From Amblyomma americanum (lineage: Eukaryota; Arthropoda; Arachnida; Ixodida; Ixodidae), in assembly GCF_052857255.1 (NCBI RefSeq), contig NW_027526680.1, forward strand, positions 1-64,000: DNA of 64,000 bases, in the 5' to 3' direction. Below the pieces are notes generated by a model that saw nothing but the letters and a program-made list of their open reading frames with translations, was not told the origin of the DNA and searched no databases. Each line of letters opens with the position of its first letter. The first letter of the stretch is position 1. Made by a program: the position numbers and the translations under genes. This document shows positions 36,791 to 49,072 of the stretch, in pieces.

Positions 36791-37581
36791 ATCGAAACTA
36801 GCAAGATTCACGAGCATCGATTTTACAAGTCGTCGCAGAGTAGACCAGAGAAAGGTGTAAAGTTTTCTCTCAGAACTGCGCGAAAACTTGTATTCCGGCT
36901 CAAAACAACGGAATACATCGTTTTAGATCTAAACTATCAAGATTCACGAGCATCGATTTTACAAGTCGTCGAAGAGTAGACGATAGAAAGGTGTAAACTT
37001 TTTCTCTCAAAACTGCGCAAAAACTTGTATTCCGGCTCAAAACATTGGGATACATCGTTTTAGATTGAAACTAGCAAGATTCACGAGCATCGATTTTACA
37101 AGTCGTCGAAGAGTAGACGAGAGAAAGGTGTAAACTTTTTCTCTCAGAACTGCGCGAAAACTTGTATTGCGGCTCAAAACAACGGGATACATCGTTTTAG
37201 ATCAAGACAAGCAAAATTCACGAGCATCGATTTTACAAGTCGTCGAAGAGTAGACGAAAGAAAGGTGTAAACTTTTTCTCTCAGAACTGCGCGAAAACTT
37301 GTATTCCGGCTCAAAACAACGGGATACATCGTTTTAGATCGACACTATCAAGATTCACGAGCATCGATTTTACAAGTCGTCGAAGAGTTGACGAGAGAAA
37401 GGTGTAAACGTTTTCTCTCAGAACTGCGCGAAAACTTGTATTCCGGCTCAAAACAACGGGATACATCGTTTTAGATCGAAACAATCAAGATTTACGAGCA
37501 TCGATTTTACAAATCGTCGAAGAGTAGACGAGAAAAAGCTGTAAACTTTTTCTCTCAGAACTGCGCGAAAACTTGTATTCC
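36487..37581. repeat. Domain B 8-unit higher-order repeat copy (1095 bp)
   Basis: Types C-D-E-F-G-H-I-J in order, starting at the GGCTC before TAGCACGATTAACG and ending at the next such unit start, 1095 bp later. The period is 8 x 137 minus one, because type E is 136 bp. This copy has CCAGAG in E and ATTGGG at the start of G, as do the copies at 46062 and 47157. D carries GAAATTATC. Confidence 0.88.
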
Positions 37582-38734
37582 GGCTCAAATCAACGGGATA
37601 CATCGTTTTAGATCGAAACTAGCACGATTAACGAGCATCGATTTTACAAGTCGTCGAAGAGTAGACGAGAGAAAGGGGTAAACGTTTTCTCTCAGAACTG
37701 CGCGAAAACTCGTATTCCGTCTCAAAACAACGGGATACATTGTTTTAGAACGAAACTATCAAGATTAACGAGCATCAATTTTACAAGTCGTCGAAGAGTA
37801 GACGAGAGAAAGGTGTAAACTTTTTCTCTCAGAACTGCGCGAAAACTTGTATTCCGGCTCAAAACAACGGGATACATCGTTTTAGATCGAAACTAGCAAG
37901 ATTCACGAGCATCGATTTTACAAGTCGTCGCAGAGTAGACGAGAGAAAGGTGTAAATTTTTCTCTCAGAACTGCGCGAAAACTTGTATTCCGGCTCAAAA
38001 CAACGGAATACATCGTTTTAGATCTAAACTATCAAGATTCACGAGCATCGATTTTACAAGTCGTCGAAGAGTAGACGATAGAAAGGTGTAAACTTTTTCT
38101 CTCAAAACTGCGCAAAAACTTGTATTCCGGCTCAAAACAATGGGATACATCGTTTTAGATCGAAACTAGCAAGATTCACGAGCATCGATTTTACAAGTCG
38201 TCGAAGAGTAGACGAGAGAAAGGTGTAAACTTTTTCTCTCAGAACTGCGCGAAAACCTGTATTGCGGCTCAAAACAACGGGATACATCGTTTTAGATCAA
38301 GACAAGCAAAATTCACGAGCATCGATTTTACAAGTCGTCGAAGAGTAGACGAAAGAAAGGTGTAAACTTTTTCTCTCAGAACTGCGCGAAAACGTATTCC
38401 GGCTCAAAACAACGGGATGCATCGTTTTAGATCGAAACTAGCACGATTAACGAGCATCAATTTTACAAGTCGTCGAAGAGTAGACGAGAGAAAGGGGTAA
38501 ACGTTTTCTCTCAGAACTGCGCGAAAACTCGTATTCCGTCTCAAAACAACGGGATACATTGTTTTAGAACGAAACTATCAAGATTCACGAGCATCGATTT
38601 TACAAGTCGTCGAAGAGTAGACGAGAGAAAGGTGTAAACTTTTTCTCTCAGAACTGCGCGAAAACTTGTATTCCGGCTCAAAACAACGGGATATATCGTT
38701 ATAGATCGAAACTAGCAAGATTCACGAGCATCGA

Positions 38735-41700
38735 TTTTACAGGTCGTCGCAGAGTAGACGAGAGAAAGGTGTAAATTTTTCTCTCAGAACTGCGGGAAAA
38801 CTTGTATTCCGGCTCAAAACAACGGAATACATCGTTTTAGATCGAAACTAGCAAGATTCACGAGCATCCATTTTACAAGTCGTCGAAGAGTAGACGAGAA
38901 AAAGGTGTAAACTTTTTCTCTCAGAACTGCGCGAAAACTAGTATTCCGGCTCAAAACAACGGGATACATCGTTTTAGATCGAAACTAGCACGATTATCGA
39001 GCATCCATTTTACAAGTCGTCGAAGAGTAGGCGAGAGAAAGGGGTAAACGTTTTCTCTCAGAACTGCGCGAAAACTCGTATTCCGTCTCAAAACAACGGG
39101 ATACATTGTTTTAGAACGAAACTATCAAGATTCACGAGCATCAATTTTACAAGTCGTCGAAGAGTAGACGAGAGAAAGGTGTAAAATTTTTCTCTCAGAA
39201 CTGCGCGAAAACTTGTATTCCGGCTCAAAACAACGGGATACATCGTTTTATATCGAAACTAGCAAGATTCACGAGCATCGATTTTACAAGTCGTCGCAGA
39301 GTAGACGAGAGAAAGGTGTAAATTTTTCTCTCAGAACTGCGCGAAAACTTGTATTCCGGCTCAAAACAACGGAATACATCGTTTTAGATCTAAACTATCA
39401 AGATTCACCAGCATCGATTTTACAAGTCGTCGAAGAGTAGACGATAGAAAGGTGTAAACTTTTTCTCTCAAAACTGCGCAAAAACTTGTATTCCGGCTCA
39501 AAAGAATGGGATACATCGTTTTAGATCGAAACTAGCAAGATTCACGAGCATCCTTTTTACAAGTCGTCGAAGAGTAGACGAGAGAAAGGTGTAAACTTTT
39601 TCTCTCAGAACTGCGCGAAAACTTGTATTGCGGCTCAAAACAACGGGATACATCGTTTTAGATCAAGACAAGCAAAATTCACGAGCATCGATTTTGCAAG
39701 TCGTCGAAGAGTAGACGAAAGAAAGGTGTAAACTTTTTCTCTCAGAACTGCGCGAAAACTTGTATTCCGGCTCAAAACAACGGGATACATCGTTTTAGAT
39801 CGACACTATCAAGATTCACGAGCATCGATTTTACAAGTCGCCGAAGAGTAGACGAGAGAAAGGTGTAAACTTTTTCTCTCAGAACTGCGCGAAAACTTGT
39901 ATTCCGGCTCAAAACAACGGGATACATCGTTTTAGATCGAAACAATCAAGTTTCACGAGCATCGATTTTACAAATCGTCGAAGAGTAGACGAGAAAAAGC
40001 TGTAAACTTTTTCTCTCAGAACTGCGCGAAAACTTGTATTCCGGCTCAAATCAACGGGATACATCGTTTTAGATCGAAACTAGCACGATTAACGAGCATC
40101 GATTTTACAAGTCGTCGAAGAGTAGACGAGAGAAAGGGGTAAACGTTTTCTCTCAGAACTGCGCGAAAACTCGTATTCCGTCTCAAAACAACGGGATACA
40201 TTGTTTTAGAACGAAACTATCAAGATTCACGAGCATCAATTTTACAAGTCGTCGAAGAGTAGACGAGAGAAAGGTGTAAACTTTTTCTCTCAGAACTGCG
40301 CGAAAACTTGTATTCCGGCTCAAAACAACGGGATACATCGTTTTAGATCGAAACTAGCAAGATTCACGAGCATCGATTTTACAAGTCGTCGCAGAGAGAC
40401 GAGAGAAAGGTGTAAATTTTTCTCTCAGAACTGCGCGGAAACTTGTATTCCGGCTCAAAACAACGGAATACATCGTTTTAGATCTAAACTATCAAGATTC
40501 ACGAGCATCGATTTTACAAGTCGTCGAAGAGTAGACGAGAGAAAGGTGTAAACGTTTTCTCTCAGAACTGCGCGATAACTTGTATTGCGCCTCAAAACAA
40601 CGGGATACATCGTTTTAGATCAAGACAAGCAAAATTCACGAGCATCGATTTTACAAGTCGTCGAAGAGTAGACGAAAGAAAGGTGTAAACTTTTTCTCTC
40701 AGAACTGCGCGAAAACTTGTATTCCGGCTCAAAACAACGGGATGCATCGTTTTAGATCAAAACTAGCACGATTAACGAGCATCGATTTTACAAGTCGTCG
40801 AAGAGTAGACGAGAGAAAGGGGTAAACGTTTTCTCTCAGAACTGCGCGAAAACTCGTATTCCGTCTCAAAACAACGGGATACATTGTTTTAGAACGAAAC
40901 TATCAAGATTCACGAGCATCAATTTTACAAGTCTTCGAAGAGTAGACGAGAGAAAGGTGTAAACTTTTTCTCTCAGAACTGCGCGAAAACGTGTATTCCG
41001 GCTCAAAACAACGGCATACATCGTTTTAGATCGAAACTAGCAAGATTCACGAGCATCGATTTTACAAGTCGTCGCAGAGTAGACGAGAGAAAGGTGTAAA
41101 TTTTTCTTTCAGAACTGCGCGAAAACTTGTATTCCGGCTCAAAACAACGGAATACATCGTTTTAGATCTAAACTATCAAGATTCACGAGTATCGATTTTA
41201 CAAGTCGTCGAAGAGTAGACGATAGAAAGGTGTAAACTTTTTCTCTCAAAACTGCGCAAAAACTTGTATTCCGGCTCAAAAGAATGGGATACATCGTTTT
41301 AGATCGAAACTAGCAAGATTCACGAGCATCCTTTTTACAAGTCGTCGAAGAGTAGACGAGAGAAAGGTGTAAACTTTTTCTCTCAGAACTGCGCGAAAAC
41401 TTGTATTGCGGCTCAAAACAACGGGATACATCGTTTTAGATCAAGACAAGCAAAATTCACGAGCATCGATTTTACAAGTCGTCGAAGAGTAGACGAAAGA
41501 AAGGTGTAAACTTTTTCTCTCAGAACTGCGCGAAAACTTGTATTCCGGCTCAAAACAACGGGATACATCGTTTTAGATCGACACTATCAAGATTCACGAG
41601 CATCGATTTTACAGGTCGTCGCAGAGTAGACGAGAGAAAGGTGTAAATTTTTCTCTCAGAACTGCGGGAAAACTTGTATTCCGGCTCAAAACAACGGAAT

Positions 41701-44478
41701 ACATCGTTTTAGATCGAAACTAGCAAGATTCACGAGCATCCATTTTACAAGTCGTCGAAGAGTAGACGAGAAAAAGGTGTAAACTTTTTCTCTCAGAACT
41801 GCGCGAAAACTAGTATTCCGGCTCAAAACAACGGGATACATCGTTTTAGATCGAAACTAGCACGATTATCGAGCATCCATTTTACAAGTCGTCGAAGAGT
41901 AGGCGAGAGAAAGGGGTAAACGTTTTCTCTCAGAACTGCGCGAAAACTCGTATTCCGTCTCAAAACAACGGGATACATTGTTTTAGAACGAAACTATCAA
42001 GATTCACGAGCATCAATTTTACAAGTCGTCGAAGAGTAGACGAGAGAAAGGTGTAAAGTTTTTCTCTCAGAACTGCGCGAAAACTTGTATTCCGGCTCAA
42101 AACAACGGGATACATCGTTTTATATCGAAACTAGCAAGATTCACGAGCATCGATTTTACAAGTCGTCGCAGAGTAGACGAGAGAAAGGTGTAAATTTTTC
42201 TCTCAGAACTGCGCGAAAACTTGTATTCCGGCTCAAAACAACGGAATACATCGTTTTAGATCTAAACTATCAAGATTCACCAGCATCGATTTTACAAGTC
42301 GTCGAAGAGTAGACGATAGAAAGGTGTAAACTTTTTCTCTCAAAACTGCGCAAAAACTTGTATTCCGGCTCAAAAGAATGGGATACATCGTTTTAGATCG
42401 AAACTAGCAAGATTCACGAGCATCCTTTTTACAAGTCGTCGAAGAGTAGACGAGAGAAAGGTGTAAACTTTTTCTCTCAGAACTGCGCGAAAACTTGTAT
42501 TGCGGCTCAAAACAACGGGATACATCGTTTTAGATCAAGACAAGCAAAATTCACGAGCATCGATTTTACAAGTCGTCGAAGAGTAGACGAAAGAAAGGTG
42601 TAAACTTTTTCTCTCAGAACTGCGCGAAAACTTGTATTCCGGCTCAAATCAACGGGATACATCGTTTTAGATCGAAACTAGCACGATTAACGAGCATCGA
42701 TTTTACAAGTCGTCGAAGAGTAGACGAGAGAAAGGGGTAAACGTTTTCTCTCAGAACTGCGCGAAAACTCGTATTCCGTCTCAAAACAACGGGATACATT
42801 GTTTTAGAACGAAACTATCAAGATTCACGAGCATCAATTTTACAAGTCGTCGAAGAGTAGACGAGAGAAAGGTGTAAACTTTTTCTCTCAGAACTGCGCG
42901 AAAACTTGTATTCCGGCTCAAAACAACGGGATACATCGTTTTAGATAGAAACTAGCAAGATTCACGAGCATCGATTTTACAAGTCGTCGCAGAGAGACGA
43001 GAGAAAGGTGTAAATTTTTCTCTCAGAACTGCGCGGAAACTTGTATTCCGGCTCAAAACAACGGAATACATCGTTTTAGATCTAAACTATCAAGATTCAC
43101 GAGCATCGATTTTACAAGTCGTCGAAGAGTAGACGAGAGAAAGGTGTAAACGTTTTCTCTCAGAACTGCGCGATAACTTGTATTCCGGCTCAAAACAACG
43201 GGATACATCGTTTTAGAGCGATACTATCAAGATTCACGAGCATCGATTCTACAAGTCGTCGAAGAGTAGACGAGAGAAAGATGTAAACTTTTTCTCTCAG
43301 AACTGCGCGAAAACTTGTATTCCGGCTCAAAACAACGGGATACATCGTTTTAGATCGAAACTAGCAAGATTCACGAGCACCCATTTTACAAGTCGTCGAA
43401 GAGTAGACGAGAGAAAGGTGTAAACTTTTTCTCTCAGAACTGCGCGAAAACTTGTATTGCGGCTCAAAACAACGGGATACATCGTTTTAGATCAAGACAA
43501 GCAAAATTCACGAGCATCGATTTTACAAGTCGTCGAAGAGTAGACGAAAGAAAGGTGTAAACTTTTTCTCTCAGAACTGCGCGAAAACTTGTATTCCGGC
43601 TCAAAACAACGGGATGCATCGTTTTAGATCAAAACTAGCACGATTAACGAGCATCGATTTTACAAGTCGTCGAAGAGTAGACGAGAGAAAGGGGTAAACG
43701 TTTTCTCTCAGAACTGCGCGAAAACTCGTATTCCGTCTCAAAACAACGGGATACATTGTTTTAGAACGAAACTATCAAGATTCACGAGCATCAATTTTAC
43801 AAGTCTTCGAAGAGTAGACGAGAGAAAGGTGTAAACTTTTTCTCTCAGAACTGCGCGAAAACGTGTATTCCGGCTCAAAACAACGGCATACATCGTTTTA
43901 GATCGAAACTAGCAAGATTCACGAGCATCGATTTTACAAGTCGTCGCAGAGTAGACGAGAGAAAGGTGTAAATTTTTCTTTCAGAACTGCGCGAAAACTT
44001 GTATTCCGGCTCAAAACAACGGAATACATCGTTTTAGATCTAAACTATCAAGATTCACGAGTATCGATTTTACAAGTCGTCGAAGAGTAGACGATAGAAA
44101 GGTGTAAACTTTTTCTCTCAAAACTGCGCAAAAACTTGTATTCCGGCTCAAAAGAATGGGATACATCGTTTTAGATCGAAACTAGCAAGGTTCACGAGCA
44201 TCCTTTTTACAAGTCGTCGAAGAGTAGACGAGAGAAAGGTGTAAACTTTTTCTCTCAGAACTGCGCGAAAACTTGTATTGCGGCTCAAAACAACGGGATA
44301 CATCGTTTTAGATCAAGACAAGCAAAATTCACGAGCATCGATTTTACAAGTCGTCGAAGAGTAGACGAAAGAAAGGTGTAAACTTTTTCTCTCAGAACTG
44401 CGCGAAAACTTGTATTCCGGCTCAAAACAACGGGATACATCGTTTTAGATCGACACTATCAAGATTCACGAGCATCGA
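38735..44478. repeat. 2872-bp tandem duplication, two units
   Basis: Units are about 38735-41606 and 41607-44478. Anchors at exactly 2872 bp are AGGTCGTCGC (38741/41613), CGATTATC (38991/41863) and GTGTATTCC (40991/43863). Inside the match the offset drops to 2598 (AGAGAGACGAG, 40391/42989) because unit 2 lost two complete repeats (I and J) near 42.64 kb. It returns to 2872 because unit 2 has two extra repeats near 43.2-43.4 kb (GAGCGATAC and GCACCCATTT). The junction near 41600 is a mosaic repeat: GACACTATC on the left, ACAGGTCGTCGCAG on the right. Confidence 0.82.
38948..40042. repeat. Domain B 8-unit higher-order repeat copy (1095 bp)
   Basis: A complete C-to-J run. Private variants are CGATTATCGAGCATCC and GTAGGCGAG in C, TTTTATATCG in E, CACCAGCATCG in F, AAAGAATGGG with CATCCTTTTTAC in G, and GTCGCCGAAG in I. 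Most are shared with the copy beginning at 41820, showing that the two descend from the 2872-bp duplication. Confidence 0.87.
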
Positions 44479-44692
44479 TTTTACAAGTCGTCGAAGAGTA
44501 GACGAGAGAAAGGTGTAAACTTTTTCTCTCAGAACTGCGCGAAAACTTGTATTCCGGCTCAAAACAACGGGATACATCGTTTTAGATCGAAACAATCAAG
44601 ATTCACGAGCATCGATTTTACAAAACGTCGAAGAGTAGACGAGAAAAAGCTGTAAACTTTTTCTCTCAGAACTGCGCGAAAACTTGTATTCC
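43598..44692. repeat. Domain B 8-unit higher-order repeat copy (1095 bp)
   Basis: A complete C-to-J run. Variants are GGGATGCATCG and ATCAAAACTAGC in C, GTCTTCG in D, ACGTG and GGCATAC at the D/E junction, CTTTCAG in E, CACGAGTATCG in F and ACAAAACGTCG in J. A six-unit relative of this copy begins at 40726. Confidence 0.86.
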
Positions 44693-46061
44693 GGCTCAAA
44701 TCAACGGGATACATCGTTTTAGATCGAAACTAGCACGATTAACGAGCATCGATTTTACAAGTCGTCGAAGAGTAGACGAGAGAAAGGGGTAAACGTTTTC
44801 TCTCAGAACTGCGCGAAAACTCGTATTCCGTCTCAAAACAACGGGATACATTGTTTTAGAACGAAACTATCAAGATTCACGAGCATCAATTTTACAAGTC
44901 GTCGAAGAGTAGACGAGAGAAAGGTGTAAACTTTTTCTCTCAGAACTGCGCGAAAACTTGTATTCCGGCTCAAAACAACGGGATACATCGTTTTAGATCG
45001 AAACTAGCAAGATTCACGAGCATCGATTTTACAAGTCGTCGCAGAGTAGACGAGAGAAAGGTGTAAATGTTTCTCTCAGAACTGCGCGAAAACTTGTATT
45101 CCGGCTCAAAACAACGGAATACATCGTTTAAGATCGAAACTATCAAGATTCACGAGCATCAATTTTACAAGTCGTCGAAGAGTAGACGCGAGAAAGGTGT
45201 AAACGTTTTCACTCAGAACTGCGCGAAAAATTGTATTCCGGCTCAAAACAACGGGATACATCGTTTTAGATCGAAAGTAGCAAAATTCACGAGCATCGAT
45301 TTAACAAGTCGTCGAAGAGTAGACGAGAGAATGGTGTAAACTTTTTCTCTCAGAACTGCGCGAAAACTTGTATTCCGGCTCAAAACAACGGAATACATCG
45401 TTTTAGAGCGATACTATCAAGATTCACGAGCATCGATTCTACAAGTCGTCGAAGAGTAGACGAGAGAAAGGTGTAAACTTTTTCTCTCAGAACTGTGCGA
45501 AAACTTGTATTCCAGCTCAAAACAACGGGATACATCGTTTTAGATCGAAACTAGCAAAATTCACGAGCATCAATTTTACAAGTCGTCGAAGAGTAGACGA
45601 GAGAAAGGTGTAAACTTTTTCTCTCAGAACTGCGCGAGAACTTGTATTCCGGCTCAAAACAACGGGATACATCGTTTTAGAGTGATACTATCAAGATTCA
45701 CGAGCATCGATTCTACAAGTCGTCGAAGAGTAGACGAGAAAAAGGTGTAAACTTTTTCTCTCAGAACTGCGCGAAAACTTTTATTTCGGCTCAAAACAAC
45801 GGGATACATCGTTTTAGATCGAAACTAGCAAAATTCACGAGCATCAATTTTACAAGTCGTCGAAGAGTAGACGAGAGAAAGGTGTCAACTTTTTCCCTCA
45901 GAACTGCGCGATAACTTGTATTCCGGCTCAAAACAACGGGATACATCGTTTTAGATCGAAACTAGCAAGATTCACGAGCATCCATTTTCCAAGTCGTCGA
46001 AGAGTAGACGAGAAAAAGGTGTAAACTTTTTCTCTCAGAACTGCGCGAAAACTAGTATTCC

Positions 46062-47156
46062 GGCTCAAAACAACGGGATACATCGTTTTAGATCGAAACT
46101 AGCACGATTAACGAGCATCGATTTTACAAGTCGCCGAAGAGTAGACGAGAGAAAGGGGTAAACGTTTTCTCTCAGAACTGCGCGAAAACTCGTATTCCGT
46201 CTCAAAACAACGGGATACATTGTTTTAGAACGAAACTATCAAGATTCACGAGCATCAATTTTACAAGTCGTCGAAGAGTAGACGAGAGAAAGGTGTAAAC
46301 TTTTTCTCTCAGAACTGCGCGAAAACTTGTATTCCGGCTCAAAACAACGGGATACATCGTTTTAGATCGAAACTAGCAAGATTCACGAGCATCGATTTTA
46401 CAAGTCGTCGCAGAGTAGACCAGAGAAAGGTGTAAATTTTTCTCTCAGAACTGCGCGAAAACTTGTATTCCGGCTCAAAACAACGGAATACATCGTTTTA
46501 GATCTAAACTATCAAGATTCACGAGCATCGATTTTACAAGTCGTCGAAGAGTAGACGATAGAAAGGTGTAAACTTTTTCTCTCAAAACTGCGCAAAAACT
46601 TGTATTCCGGCTCAAAACATTGGGATACATCGTTTTAGATTGAAACTAGCAAGATTCACGAGCATCGATTTTACAAGTCGTCGAAGAGTAGACGAGAGAA
46701 AGGTGTAAACTTTTTCTCTCAGAACAGCGCGAAAACTTGTATTGCGGCTCAAAACAACGGGATACATCGTTTTAGATCAAGACAAGCAAAATTCACGAGC
46801 ATCGATTTTACAAGTCGTCGAAGAGTAGACGAAAGAAAGGTGTAAACTTTTTCTCTCAGAACTGCGCGAAAACTTGTATTCCGGCTCAAAACAACGGGAT
46901 ACATCGTTTTAGATCGACACTATCAAGATTCACGAGCATCGATTTTACAAGTCGTCGAAGAGTTGACGAGAGAAAGGTGTAAACTTTTTCTCTCAGAACT
47001 GCGCGAAAACTTGTATTCCGGCTCAGAACAACGGGATACATCGTTGTAGATCGAAACAATCAAGATTTACGAGCATCGATTTTACAAATCGTCGAAGAGT
47101 AGACGAGAAAAAGCTGTAAACTTTTTCTCTCAGAACTGCGCGAAAACTTGTATTCC
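46062..47156. repeat. Domain B 8-unit higher-order repeat copy (1095 bp)
   Basis: A complete C-to-J run directly followed by a second one at 47157, the clearest true tandem of this higher-order repeat. CAGAGTAGACCAGAG occurs at 46411 and again 1095 bp later at 47506. Private changes include GTCGCCG in C, AACAGCGCG in G and CGTTGTAGATC in J. Confidence 0.9.
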
Positions 47157-47293
47157 GGCTCAAATCAACGGGATACATCGTTTTAGATCGAAACTAGCAC
47201 GATTAACGAGCATCGATTTTACAAGTCGTCGAAGAGTAGACGAGAGAAAGGGGTAAACGTTTTCTCTCAGAACTGCGCGAAAACTCGTATTCC
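47157..47293. repeat. Type C reference unit
   Basis: First unit of the domain B 8-unit repeat. Markers are GGCTCAAATC, GAAACTAGCACGATTAACG, GAAAGGGGTAAACG and a tail of ACTCGTATTCC. It keeps the inner dyad arms GAGAGAAA/TTTCTCTC, but the tail change breaks the outer ACTTGTA arm. Confidence 0.88.
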
Positions 47294-47430
47294 GTCTCAA
47301 AACAACGGGATACATTGTTTTAGAACGAAACTATCAAGATTCACGAGCATCAATTTTACAAGTCGTCGAAGAGTAGACGAGAGAAAGGTGTAAACTTTTT
47401 CTCTCAGAACTGCGCGAAAACTTGTATTCC
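47294..47430. repeat. Type D reference unit
   Basis: Second unit. It starts GTCTC instead of GGCTC and carries CATTGTTTTAGAACGAAAC and CATCAATTTTAC, so it lacks the ATCGAT palindrome. Both dyads are intact. Confidence 0.88.
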
Positions 47431-47566
47431 GGCTCAAAACAACGGGATACATCGTTTTAGATCGAAACTAGCAAGATTCACGAGCATCGATTTTACAAGT
47501 CGTCGCAGAGTAGACCAGAGAAAGGTGTAAATTTTTCTCTCAGAACTGCGCGAAAACTTGTATTCC
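47431..47566. repeat. Type E reference unit (136 bp)
   Basis: Third unit, with GAAACTAGCAAG, GTCGTCGCAGAG and a one-base shorter GTGTAAATTTTTCTC. The deletion makes this unit 136 bp and gives the 8-unit repeat its 1095-bp period. GCAGAG and the shortened T tract occur together in nearly every copy. This copy also has ACCAGAG. Confidence 0.88.
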
Positions 47567-47703
47567 GGCTCAAAACAACGGAATACATCGTTTTAGATCT
47601 AAACTATCAAGATTCACGAGCATCGATTTTACAAGTCGTCGAAGAGTAGACGATAGAAAGGTGTAAACTTTTTCTCGCAAAACTGCGCAAAAACTTGTAT
47701 TCC
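47567..47703. repeat. Type F reference unit
   Basis: Fourth unit, with AACGGAATAC, GATCTAAACTATC, GACGATAGAAAGG and a CAAAACTGCGCAAAAAC tail. GATAGAAA puts one mismatch into the inner dyad stem. CGCAAAAAC removes one CpG. This copy has TCTCGCAAAAC. Confidence 0.87.
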
Positions 47704-47840
47704 GGCTCAAAACATTGGGATACATCGTTTTAGATTGAAACTAGCAAGATTCACGAGCATCGATTTTACAAGTCGTCGAAGAGTAGACGAGAGAAAGGTG
47801 TAAACTTTTTCTCTCAGAACTGCGCGAAAACTTGTATTGC
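47704..47840. repeat. Type G reference unit
   Basis: Fifth unit. It starts with AACATTGGGATAC (AACAATGGG or AAGAATGGG in other copies), has GAAACTAGCAAG and ends TTGTATTGC, which destroys the CCGG at the unit junction. That TTGC ending is diagnostic of the G-H boundary. Confidence 0.87.
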
Positions 47841-47977
47841 GGCTCAAAACAACGGGATACATCGTTTTAGATCAAGACAAGCAAAATTCACGAGCATCGA
47901 TTTTACAAGTCGTCGAAGAGTAGACGAAAGAAAGGTGTAAACTTTTTCTCTCAGAACTGCGCGAAAACTTGTATTCC
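47841..47977. repeat. Type H reference unit
   Basis: Sixth unit, with GATCAAGACAAGCAAAATTC and GACGAAAGAAAGG. GAAAGAAA puts one mismatch into the inner dyad. It nearly always follows a TATTGC ending. Confidence 0.87.
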
Positions 47978-48114
47978 GGCTCAAAACAACGGGATACATC
48001 GTTTTAGATCGACACTATCAAGATTCACGAGCATCGATTTTACAAGTCGTCGAAGAGTTGACGAGAGAAAGGTGTAAACTTTTTCTCTCAGAACTGCGCG
48101 AAAACTTGTATTCC
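47978..48114. repeat. Type I reference unit
   Basis: Seventh unit. It is almost identical to domain A type A (GACACTATC, GACGAGAGAAAGG), often with GAGTTGACG in place of GAGTAGACG. Some shortened repeats skip this unit and the next. Confidence 0.87.
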
Positions 48115-48251
48115 GGCTCAAAACAACGGGATACATCGTTTTAGATCGAAACAATCAAGATTTACGAGCATCGATTTTACAAATCGTCGAAGAGTAGACG
48201 AGAAAAAGCTGTAAACTTTTTCTCTCAGAACTGCGCGAAAACTTGTATTCC
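48115..48251. repeat. Type J reference unit
   Basis: Eighth unit. It resembles domain A type B (GAAACAATC, AAATCGTCG, AAAAAGCTG) but has GACGAGAAAAAG rather than GACAAGAAAAAG. This gives the longest inner dyad seen, GAGAAAAAG/CTTTTTCTC (9 bp, 7-nt loop). Types I and J are the only A/B-like members of the 8-unit repeat. Confidence 0.87.
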
Positions 48252-49072
48252 GGCTCAAATCAACGGGATACATCGTTTTAGATCGAAACTAGCACGATTA
48301 ACGAGCATCGATTTTACAAGTCGTCGAAGAGTAGACGAGAGAAAGGGGTAAACGTTTTCTCTCAGAACTGCGCGAAAACTCGTATTCCGTCTCAAAACAA
48401 CGGGATACATTGTTTTAGAACGAAACTATCAAGATTCACGAGCATCAATTTTACAAGTCGTCGAAGAGTAGACGAGAGAAAGGTGCAAACTTTTTCTCTC
48501 AGAACTGCGCGAAAACTTGTATTCCGGCTCAAAACAACGGGATACATCGTTTTAGATCGAAACTAGCAAGATTCACGAGCATCGATTTTACAAGTCGTCG
48601 CAGAGTAGACGAGAGAAAGGTGTAAATATTTCTCTCAGAACTGCGCGAAAACTTGTATTCCGGCTCAAAACAACGGAATACATCGTTTTAGATCTAAACT
48701 ATCAAGATTCACGAGCATCGATTTTACAAGTCGTCGAAGAGTAGACGATAGAAAGGTGTAAACTTTTTCTCTCAAAACTGCGCAAAAACTTGTATTCCGG
48801 CTCAAAACAATGGGATACATCGTTTTAGATCGAAACTAGCAAGATTCACGAGCATCGATTTTACAAGTCGTCGAAGAGTAGACGAGAGAAAGGTGTAAAC
48901 TTTTTCTCTCAGAACTGCGCGAAAACTTGTATTGCGGCTCAAAACAACGGGATACATCGTTTTAGATCAAGACAAGCAAAATTCACGAGCATCGATTTTA
49001 CAAGTCGTCGAAGAGTAGACGAAAGAAAGGTGTAAACTTTTTCTCTCAGAACTGCGCGAAAACTTGTATTCC

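Larger units (their letters stand above)
47157..48251. repeat. Domain B 8-unit higher-order repeat copy (1095 bp)
   Basis: A complete C-to-J run, second member of the 46062/47157 tandem. A third, shortened run of six units (C to H) continues from 48252 to 49072 before the next full copy. Confidence 0.9.
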
